64,000 bases of DNA from Siphonodentalium dalli (lineage: Eukaryota; Mollusca; Scaphopoda; Gadilida; Siphonodentaliidae): positions 5,320,976 through 5,384,975 of the forward strand of contig CP136069.1 in the NCBI GenBank assembly GCA_032622095.1. Reading direction: 5' to 3'. Under the pieces are notes generated by a model that was given only the letters and a program-made list of their open reading frames with translations, had not been told where the DNA came from and did not search any database. The first letter of the stretch is position 1, and each line of letters opens with the position of its first letter. Both the position numbers and the translations under genes were made by a program. Below, in pieces: positions 42,401-54,400 of the stretch.

Positions 42401-45400
42401 TAGCCAGCGTTATCAGATGATGACATACTAAATTAAGTACCGGTACCCCCCCAAAATATGACAACCGACTCTTGAGTTATAATGCAAAATGTTTGTACGG
42501 ACGGACGCACGGACAGCTCGAGACGTCAACTATATACTCGTCGACTAATATCAGGGGGTATAATAACCATTTATCTATGTGTATACCTAACCAAAAACAA
42601 TTCCCCTCCCCCACCCCACCCCGGTGGATAAGACTTAAGAGTTCTTTGGTCATGCACAAATAATTGTGGAACCCCTGACCTGTCTACCACTATTTACACT
42701 GGCCAGTGTTCTCTGTCAGACACAACACACTCGATGTATTAGGCTATAATGGGGTCTAGGGCGATTTGTGACATATAGTGTACCTACACAATGCTTTATT
42801 ATTGTTGTTAGATACTGAAAACACCAGGAAACACCTGGAAATACAGTTTATTTTTCGTTTTTCTGATATGTGTTTACCAATTAAGCATGTTATTGCTTGA
42901 GTCTTAATGGTACACAGCAAGAGTTTGCACCAAAAAAGGATAGTGGAATGGGATTGTAAGCAGTTAACACAGTTATTGAAGAACGGCTAAAAAAAACTCT
43001 GAAATTTTGATAAAAACATGAGAAAGGGGGGTGGGTCCCCAAAATTTTGGAGGAAAAAAATATTTTTTTTGCACAAATGGGGTGGTGGGTCCCTCGGGGT
43101 CGGAAAAAAAACTTTTTGGGCCCTATATGTCCATTTTTTTTAACCAGACCCCCCCCCCTGCTCTTGGGACCTCTTTTTTCAAATGTCAGACATACTTTAT
43201 CCATGATTAATTTCAGATTGCTCTTGCGAAGGCTATTATGTCAGACATACTATATCCATGATTAATTTCAGATTGCTCTTGCGAAGGCTATTATGTCAGA
43301 CATACTATATCCATGATTAATTTCAGATTGCTCTTGCGAAGGCTATTATGTCAGACATACTATATCCATGATTAATTTCAGATTGCTCTTGCGAAGGCTA
43401 TTATGTCAGACATACTATATCCATGATTAATTTCAGATTGCTCTTGCGAAGGCTATTATGTCAGACATACTATATCCATGATTAATTTCAGATTGCTCTT
43501 GCGAAGGCTATTATGTCAGACATACTATATCCATGATTAATTTCAGATTGCTCTTGCGAAGGCTATTATGTCAGGTTCTTCTCTTGATACTGTTATATCA
43601 CAAGACTTCGTGATAGGAGAGGGCGGTGCCTTAGAATCATCTGACTCGGCAGAAGTGAAGTACACGGGATGGCTGTGCACTAATGGTACTTACGGTCAGG
43701 TATGCTCAGTTTTCAGCAGGAGTTACTGCTCTTTTGTTACCTTTCACCCTTCCATGATGGGAGCTTCCTGAAATTTAGCGAAAACCTTGTGCCAATGCAT
43801 TCTCTTATATATGCGAGTCTCCCATAGGGAGCCTCGCATATTTAAGAGAATACATTCGCCAAACAATATTTACCTTGACCTTGTAAGCCAGTGCATAGTT
43901 ATGATATATGTGACATTCCCTATGTGAGACTCGCATGTATAAGAGAATGCACTGGCACAGGAGCTTTAATGCTGCACCAGCTCCCGTCATGAATGGGTTA
44001 AATTGGGCAGATGTTAAAAAGCCATGAACGTCTGCAGATCAGCTATCATCAACAAGTACATTTAAAAGTTGATATTTTAGTAGTGGTTAACAAGATTGCA
44101 GGTAACGAGTCGAAACGTTAGTGACATGCGCTAAGCATGGCATATATTCAGCAATCTGCAACTAATGATGATCTTATCAAAAATTTTGGCATATTTTTAA
44201 CTCATTGGGAGTAATTTCCAAGAATGTCTAAATTCTACTTTTGGCATAAGATAAAATCTTGTTTTTGTGGTGTACGTTCTAAAACTATTTTCAAAATTTC
44301 AATAAACCGCTCCAGGATCCAGCTTCCACCTCAAACTTCATGTCATTAGAACGAGGAGCAATTTGTTTGCGAGAAATTGGGACCTTGGTCATCATTATAT
44401 CATCATTATATTTAGCCTCAAATCTTCTTTAATATCCTCTGGGTGTTGAGTTGATCCCATTGATATATATATAAGACTCCAGCTACCTGTGGAGTAATAA
44501 ATGATAACATAATACATATATAACACTGGGGACCTCATTCTGAAAATGTCCAACACTATATTTTGAAGCCATCCTCATTTACGTCATCAGTTTTATTAAT
44601 TAGAGCTGCCACTCATGAGTATGTAGTTTGGAGTAGAAATATTGAACCATTCACTGCCTGGTAAATGTAGTTGAATGATGAAAGATTTGCCTGAGAATAA
44701 AATAATATTTATTTCAATTCACCGTTCTGCCTACATAACCCTTTGAGTGCCAGGTCCGATTTTTGTATCAACCCATATACCCTGTGCCAATGCATTCTCT
44801 TATATATGCGAGTCGACCATAGGTCGCCTCGCATATATAAGAGAATGCATTGGCTTAACATTTTTTTTTTTTTTGACAATTTTTGACAATTTAATATATT
44901 TTATTATATTCTTTAACAGACTTATTGTGTAGGTTTAGGGCCGATAATATCGGCCTCTGGCACTCAAAGGGAGTAGATATAAGATAGGTTGACAAATACA
45001 CGAAATATTGATATGCTCTGAACTTCGTATGCTCTGAAACTGTGTTGAATTGTACACTGGGTTTGCTATCTGTTATGCAGGGATTTTTGGGGGACACCTG
45101 TTTCGGGCAATGATAGGCCTGAGCAGGGCGAGGTATGGGATGGGGTGTCCCCCTGCTGATGGTGGGGGGGGTCTGGGCATTCTCCCCTTGGAAAATTTTG
45201 GAAAATCCATTGCATTGAGTGCTAATCTAGGGTCTCTCTGAGTCAGTATTTTGAATTTTACTGAGACGTCAATTTGATCAAGTTTCTCAAACATAACTTT
45301 GGAAATTTGTATATATGTATGGGATTAGAAATGCTAAAAAGTTATTGTCAGATATCTTTTGGTTCAATGAATTATGCTTATCCTGCTTGAAATGAGACTT

Positions 45401-48400
45401 TATACCATTATCACTCTAATTCATATAATAGGCTATTTTCTAAAATTCAAGTGAGAGACACATACATAATATACTAGTAGTGCAGAAACAATATTTATTA
45501 TATTTTCAGTAACTTTTTCTGCCAAAATAATAATCGTATCCCCACTCCCGGAAGCACCACGATGTTATCCTACTCCCAGAGGTTTATCCTACTCCCAGCG
45601 ATGACGGACTATTTATCCCAACCTCGCGAGTTGCGAGCATGTTCCGAGTTACGTAAACTTCAAGCAGTTCAACTTCAAGTTCTGCGGATATTCGGGTGCA
45701 GATTCCAAATGACAGTGAGCTGTGACATCTCATAGAACTCCGAAGGCTTATCAACACAATGACATTCTAAACAGCTACTAATTTAATCAATAAAGTTTGT
45801 TGTTTGTTTGAAAAATCCGTCCGAAACAATCCCCCTTTGAAGTTGGTGGCAAAAGGAGAAATCATCAATGAAATGACGTCACTTTCCTTATATGGGGTAA
45901 AATACTATTGCGCATGTGGCAATAGTAAAAAATCATGAATGAATGAATGAAGTTATCTATTTACCTTATTTTGGTTGTTATGTTGTCATTGCGCGTAATT
46001 TTAACGGAAACATTTAGGTCAATGTTCAGAATCGGAAACATCTCATCAATGCATTTTATTAGAGTTGTGTCGTGACAAACTGTTGTGGAAAATATAATAA
46101 ACACAATAGTTAACTGTCATCAGCGATGAACGAAGTTTCTCCTCTCGTGAGATGCGAGGATTATTTTTCACTCGGCTACCGCCTCGTGAAAAATAATCCT
46201 CCGCATCTCACTCGAGGAGAAACTTCGTTCGCCGCTGATGACAGTTAACTATTGTCTATCTTTTAAGTTAGTAATTACTAATCTCTAATATGTTAATTAT
46301 TCATTTGGTGTTATGAGATCCCACATGATAACCAGGTTAATTTTATCAAATTGTCACTGTTCCTGTACTGTAATGTGTAATTTCACTTGAATTTGAAGTA
46401 TGAAGGCTGAATGATAACAAACCTGAACTCAAACTATTCAGATGAATGTCAACAAGCCATATTTCCGACTAAATCCTGAAAAGTTACCCATAATTCTGCT
46501 GTGGTTAAGAAGTCAATTATTTAGGGCATTACTGCATGTGAGACTGTATTGTATCACAATCCTCTTTGCTAACAATTTAACCCTTTACCCAACAAACCGG
46601 CCAAAACCGGCCAAATAAAGCTTCAACAGCCTAAAATATCTTCGGTCTGTCTCAATAGAACCATACAAATATGGATATCATTGGAACCGGCTCCTTGACC
46701 ACATTGTGATAGTTACAGTTATGCCCTGTGCCAATGCATTCTCTTATATATGCGAGTCGACCATAGGTCGCCTCGCATATATAAGAGAATGCATTGGCCT
46801 AAAATAAATCTTTTTTTAACACTTTTTACCATTTTTTCTTACATTCTTTAACAATTTTATAATTTTTAATGTGTTAAGCCAATGCATTCTCTTATATATG
46901 CGAGGCGACCTATGGTCGACTCGCATATATAAGAGAATGCATTGGCACAGGGCCCTTCTGTTGGGTAAAGGGTTAATACATATAAGATCCCCGCTGTTGC
47001 ACGTGTTAAAGTGAAATTCATGTGGTTTTATACCGGGTCAAGGCTCAAAATCATTTTTCTTTACTGACTGTCAAAATAACAGGCACCCAGTGGATGGTGT
47101 TGGTCATTTCAAAATGGTGCCTGTCAAAATTCAGATTTACTGTATTTAAATTTCAAATTGACTTATTATTCGACAATGAGATGCACATTTTAGTGAGCGT
47201 CCAATCGCCACCCTGGAAAAACCCATGTTATTTTTTTTTTCATAAGTTCAAAAAGTTTACGTTGATTCATAAATACACATGCAATTCAGAAATGACATAA
47301 TTATATTCACTCTGAATTGATCTGAAAGAACTATTTTTTACGTTCGATGTCCGATTTGGGCAGTAGTGGCTCCTTGGACAGATACAGATTGTTTAAAAAT
47401 TTGCATTGGACAAATTGTCTGACAGATACAGAAGTGCACTGGTCATAAGCTATTTTTCGTCAGACACTTATTTTGAGCCTTGTACCGGTTGTGAATTTGG
47501 TGGACAAATGAGTCTTGTCTGTCTTGTTAATTTACTATAAGGCAACAATATACCGACTACGGTACATGCATTGTGTTATCGATGGTGTTGCCACATGAAC
47601 TCTGAATGATATAAACCCAGGCCCAAAAATAAGGTGCTGGACATTTACAGAGTGAGGTCCCCAGAATTTAGTGATGCTACCCTGCACAGAATCTTTGTGA
47701 AGGAGTTTCTATAGAAACTTATGTTAATTTGATAATAAAAATATTTTCCAGATGATGCCGAAGCAGAAATTAGTGCTACTAGCGGGCTAGTAGCACTAAT
47801 TTCACCCTCTGGGGACCTCATTCTGCAAATGTCAGGCACCTAATTTTGAGGCGATGAACTCTCTGAAACAGCAGGGAGTAATATATTCTCAGGCCTGTCT
47901 AAACCTGTCTAAACCTGTCTAAACCTGTCTGACATTTGCAGAATGAGGTCCCCAGAGGGTGAATTTAGTAATGCTATCCCACACAGCAGGCTACCAATAC
48001 CATATTCACCCTCTGAGGACTTCATTTTGCTAAGGCCTCATCTTCTGGGAAGTATCTATAGTCTCAAATTAACATAGTTTTCATACGCCCGTTTGAAAAA
48101 AACGGTCGTATTATGTAAATGGGTTTTCCGTCCGTCCGTCCGTCCGTCCATCCATTGTCCATCCATCCGCTTTTGGTTTCCGGATGATAACTTTAGATTG
48201 AATTGAGTGAACTGAACCAAATTTGGTATGTTAGTTTACCACACCAAAATACAGATCAAGTTCGAATATGGGTTTTGTACGCATGATTTTGACTGAGTTA
48301 TCTGGAGTTATGTTCCTTTTTCGACTTAGATTTTACCTGATATGCGGTTTCCGGATGATAACTTCAGATTGAATCAAGTGAACTGAATCAAATTTGGTAT

Positions 48401-51400
48401 ATTAGTTTACCACCCCAAAATACAGATCAAGTTCGAATATGGGTTTTGTCCGCATGATTTTGACTGAGTTATGTTCCTTTTTCGACTTAGATTTTACCTT
48501 ATATGCGGTTTCCGGATGATAACTTCAGATTGAATCAAGTGAACTGAATCAAATTTGGTATATTAGTTTACCACCCCAAAATACAGATCAAGTTCGAATA
48601 TGGGTTTCGTCTGCATGATTTTGACTGAGTTATGCCCTTTTTTCGACTTAGATTTTACCTGATATGCGGTTTCCAGATGAAAACTTTAGATTGAATCGAG
48701 TGAACTGAACCAAATTTGGTATACAGATCAAGTTCAAATATGGGTTCTGTCTACATGCCCCACTCTACTCCAGAAACGGGCGTATTATGCCACGCCCCGA
48801 CGGCGTGCTCTTGTTATTTTTCCTTCTGTTGAGTTCTATATTCCATATAAATTTGCAGAAGGTAAAATGCATAATCGAGGTGACTAATGGGTGAACATCA
48901 CCAACTTCAACTGGGTAACTTCAATCTGATCATAGGTCTCCAATAGCAGTTAACCCTTTACCCAACAAACCGGTCAAAAACGCCCAAATAAAGCTTCAAC
49001 AGCCTAAAATATCTGTCTCAATAACACCATACAAATATGGATATCATTGGAACCGGTTCATTGACCACATTGTGATGGTTACAGTTATGCCCTGTGCCAA
49101 TGCATTCTCTTATATAGGTCGCCTCGCATATATAAGAGAATGCATTGGCCTAAAAAAAATCTTTTTTACCATTTTTTATGTTTACCCATACCATAGTATG
49201 GTAAACATAGTGTCGTTGCCCGGATTGACCACTCGTCGTTGGTCCGTCTGTCTGTCCGTCTGTCCGTAGACACTTTACGAGTAATGCGATAACTCAAACA
49301 TTTTTTATCTGATCGAAACCAAATTTTGTATATGGGTTTCTCAGCCCAAAATACAGATCGAGTTCGAATTTGGGTTTGATCCGAGATTTTGTTACAGAGT
49401 TATGGCCCTTTTTCAACTTAGAATTCACGCATGCTGCCATAACCCAAACATTTTTTATCTGATTGGAACCAAATTTGGTATGTTAGTTTCACAGCCCATA
49501 ATACAGATCGAGTTCGAATATGGGTTTGATCCGATTAATTTTAAAGGAGTTATGACCCTTTTTCGAGAATTTTTTTTTTTTTTTAAATTCATTTTTTTTA
49601 GATTTAGCTCCTTGCTAAATTTAGCATATACAGATATTAAATTTTGTGTTTGAACTTTAATAACAATAAAAAAAAAATTTAAATAATAAAAAAAAATTGA
49701 CACTTTCATTTATTTTAGTTTTATACGATTAATTAGGTGTGAATCCGTGTGATATCCTGTTTTGAAAATATGAAGATTTTATTGCAATAGTTTCATGTAA
49801 TATAATGATATCAATAAATTACCCCATGTAATCCAACATCCAGAGTATATCAGAGGATTTTTATAGATGTTGTCATTCCAAGTGAAATCTGTTATGAAAT
49901 GAGTGATGACATATGATACAGAGCTCTGGTGGGTCAAGCAAGATAAACAACACTGGTGGCTGGCTGTTTGTTTATTCTAACTGTCAAATTGATTAATGGC
50001 AGCACAAGACAGGTGTTTTTCCTATTCTTGAAATTTCATTACAGGATGAGATAAGGGCCCCCTCACCTATATAAGTGTCTTCTAAATTCCATTAATTTGC
50101 TTCAAAAATAATTAACCCTTTCCAAGGTTTCCATAGACACATGCTATAATGTACATGGACTCTTCCTCATATCTCTTAATATATATTGGGTATCTTTGCA
50201 CACTTCTATCAATTTTGGTATTGACTGATTAATTGATTTTTGAAAAATATATTAACCCTTCAGACACGTGCTTTCAAAATTAAAACAACAGCTGATAGCC
50301 AATTTGATTTATCTATGCAATGGGGAAACAGGCAGATAAATATACATGACTATTGTAAGTGATGACTTGTTTTGAAAATCAATATGGTAGATGTTAGTAT
50401 TTCCAGGAACCTTATTTTCCCATTTGTTCACATTTTCATGGTTGATTGAATTAGAGGGGCCACAGAGCACTTAGAAGATTAACATTGAAGGTTGTGGCTT
50501 TAGTGCCCAAGCTACTTGTAAAACATTGTAATGTGTGAAACCATTCAAATGAGGGCTAACTTACTTTCTTTTATATGAACGATTTAGTGGTCATCCCCAT
50601 CATATTATGTCTGTATAACATTATATAGATAATACTTTTGAATTGTATAAACTACATATATTTTTTTAAAACATACACCCCTGTTATGAAACACTTAATC
50701 TTATTTAATACACAGGTCAGATCTGATCTTATATCTGTCCATGTTTGATAAACAAATAACTGGGGAGAATGCGGGAAGGGGGGGGGTAATTAAAGTACCA
50801 TTTAAATACGAGATGGAATCCCCTACATATATGTCGTTCTAAGCAGTCTGGCTTGTCAACAATTATAATTTCTCTTTAGAAGTGAATAATAAATTTTGAA
50901 TATCTGGCATGTCAAAAGTGGCAAAGATAGGGATTTATCACTTTTGCTTCCAATGAATTAACTTAAACTCCTAAACATGTCCTCCGAAATCACTAAACCA
51001 TTGGATCTCACAGTGAGAGGTCCTTGTGTGAATAGGGACAGAGTTATGAGATTTAAAACTACTCCTCCCCCAACCCAAATACTTTAACCCTTTCTTAAGA
51101 CAAATTATTTGAGCTTTTGATTTCAAGTTGGGTACTGATATATGGATTAATTCCTGTGATCATATCTTTGACAAATTATCAGTTATGGCTAGTCACTATC
51201 GCCAAGGTATGGGTTAAACATCTGCCGATCGTGATCGGCCTCTCGTTCTTACATTCTTAAACAATTTTATAATTTTTTCTTACATTTTTTAACAATTTTT
51301 ATAATATTTTTCTACATTCTTTGACAATTTTATCATTTTTAATATGTGTTAAGCCAATGCATTCTCTTATATATGCGAGGCGACCTATGGTCGACTCGCA

Positions 51401-54400
51401 TATATAAGAGAATGCATTGGCACAGGGCCCTTCTGTTGGGTAAAGGGTTAAGGCCTAAGCAGAATGAGGTCCCAAAGGGTGAATTTGTTGAAGCTAGCCC
51501 ACTGTGCGGGATTGCGACACTAAATTCACCCATCTGGGACCTTATTCTGCTAAATTCAGGCTTGGTTGATCATGTGAATCATGTGACCATAGGAACAATG
51601 TACATGCAGTTAATAGCAACCTAACCTCTATAATATGTAAACTTTTACTTATAGGTTTTCGACAGTAATGCTAACACAGAGAAATTTTTTCGACTTAAAA
51701 TTGGCAAAGGAAAGGTTATTAAGGTAAATTTATTTTATGCCTCGGGGATATTCTTCCAATCAATGATCATTTGAGGCTACGAACTTTGATATACCTGGAA
51801 TTGTTGCTGTTGTCAGTCCAGGGACCACCCAGTCTCTTTGAAAAGCTGACGATAATCCTAATGGATGTACGTCTCTAGATGTGTCCATTATATTTCATTT
51901 CTGTTTGTTAGAATCAAAGTATTTAGAAATAGTTATAAATACAATAGGATGCAAAAGAATAATAATCAGTCATGAATATCGTTGATTGATAAAAACTTGA
52001 AGATGATGTTTCATATATTGTGATGAGTAAAATGAGTTATGGATATATCGCCTGTATTCGGTTTTCCAACAATAGTTGAGTTTGACAATGCATGGGAAAC
52101 TTGTCAACACGTCATTGACGTCTGATCTGTGAAGTGATCTGTTATGCCATAAACGAATGAAACATGCGCGGGCTTCGCCACTCTCCAATGAAATGGAGGT
52201 AATCCCATCAATTCAGTAACTGATTACGAATGAGATATCCAGAGATGCAAATATTGTAAAATTTTCTTCGGCTTTTTAAAGAGACTGGGGACCAGCCTAG
52301 AGGTTTCCAATTTGAAGTAAATTCTCTTTATTTGAATATTAAGAATAAGTTGAGTCATTACAGCTGTAGCACAGGTCCCAAGAAAAAAAATTTACCCCAC
52401 CCCCAATAGTACTTAATCCTATAGAAAGGTATCCAACTTGGCCCGGCCTAATTTTTTATCATTTTTACTAAGTCAGGTTTTGGAAAATTGCAATTTGCTT
52501 CCGGGTTCATGAAACTGATTTTTTCAATAAATACGAGAGATGCGATGCTGTGGTGTGGCATGATTGGTTTGGGTGGGACAGTACATAATTCCGCTTCTAA
52601 TGATGTATAATATATATATTCTACTATCCGCTGATTGTGTTTTTGAAGCTCAAGTTGTTGGTGTAAAAATCACACTCTTTGACCCAGTTTAGCGGACACC
52701 ATATCGACCGAGTGAAATTTTACAACCGGTTTGCGTCAGACCTGTGCTCATAACCGGAGTTTTTCGTAACCAATTTTTACAGGGGATACATCAAATTGAA
52801 GAGTAATAACATGTCTTTCTACCTATATATGAGGCATTTATGAAACAAAAATTATTTTTGTGTATTTTGAACCTGATTGTGGACTTAGTAAAAAAGATAA
52901 AAAATTAGGCCAGGCCAAGTTGGATACCTTTCTATTGGATTAAGTACTATTGGGGGTGGGGTCAATTTTTATTCTTGGGACATGTGAGCTGTGGTTATAA
53001 TTTAGGCTTTCATCACCTATATACAGTAATGCTTTAGGTAATCGACTTCTTAACTACAGCAGAATTATGGGTAACTTTTCAGGATTAAGTCGGAAATATG
53101 GCTTGTTGCCATTCATCGGAAAGCTCTTGGGGAGAGCTTACCGATAAATGGCAACAAGCCATATTTTTGACTAAATCCTGAAAAGTTACCCATAATTCTG
53201 CCGTGGTTAAGAAGTCAAATACTTAAAGCATTACTGCAAGTGTTATACTGGTACAATACAAATGCCCCAATTTAAAACCATTATAATGAGTAAGGAGCAC
53301 TAATAAAATCAGTAAATACACTTTGAACATTCTGTTTTGTCAATTAAATACTAAATCCTAAATGGATTCTCCCATTCACTTATAAAAGTATACATTGGAA
53401 TGATCTATTATTAATTTGGAGGGATGTTAAGGTGAAAAAAGCAGAAGACATAAATGTGCAGAGGGAAATGTCTAGATAATAAGTTCAACAAAAAAACAAC
53501 CTATTGTTATTCGTTGAACTTTTTATCTGAACATTTCCTTTGGGATAACTACTCATCAACAATGCTTTACTATAGAATGGGTTAATAAGATAACTTCTCA
53601 TCAATGATGCTTTTGTATAGAAAGGGTTAAACTTTTTATCTGAACATTTCCTATGGGATAACTACTCATCAATGATGCTTTAGTATAGAAAGGGTTTAAC
53701 TTATTATCTGAACATTTCCTATGGGATAACTACTCATCAACAATGCTTTACTATAGAATGGGTTAATAAGATAACTACTCATCAATGATGCTTTTGTATA
53801 GAAATGGTTAAACTTATTATCTTTACATTTCCTATACTACTCATCAATGATGCTTTTGTATAGAAAGGGTTAAACTTATTATCTGAACATTTCCTATGGG
53901 ATAACTACTCATCAACAATGCTTTACTATAGAATGGGTTAATAAGATAACTACTCATCAATGATGCTTTTGTATAGAAATGGTTAAACTTATTATCTTTA
54001 CATTTCCTATACTACTCATCAATGATGCTTTTGTATAGAAAGGGTTAAACTTATTATCTGAACATTTCCTTTGGGATAACTACTCATCAATGATGCTTTT
54101 GTATGGAAATGGTTAAACTTATTATCTTTACATTTCCTATACTACTCATCAATGATGCTTTTGTATAGAAAGGGTTAAACTTATTATCTGAACATTTCCT
54201 TTGGGATAACTACTCATCAATGATGCGTTTGTATAGAAAGGGTTAAACTTTTTATCTGAACATTTCCTATGGGATAACTACTCATCAATGATGCTTTAGT
54301 ATAGAAAGTGTTAAACTTATTATCTGAACATTTCCTATGGGATAACTACTCATCAATGATGCTTTAGTATAGAAAGGGTTAAACTTATTATCTGAACATT

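Noticed and set aside
38562-42464. Long open frames on both strands with 17-residue repeats
   Set aside because: The 51-bp period keeps several frames open on both strands at once, which is the expected artefact and not evidence of proteins.
43217-43546. Upstream copies of the exon 7 start as alternative microexons
   Set aside because: Each leads to TGA after 14 codons, and I see no good donor inside the unit (only TAT|GTCAGA).
47022-47300. 92-codon frame in intron 7
   Set aside because: No recognisable motif, no splice context and no homologue that I can name; length is within chance.
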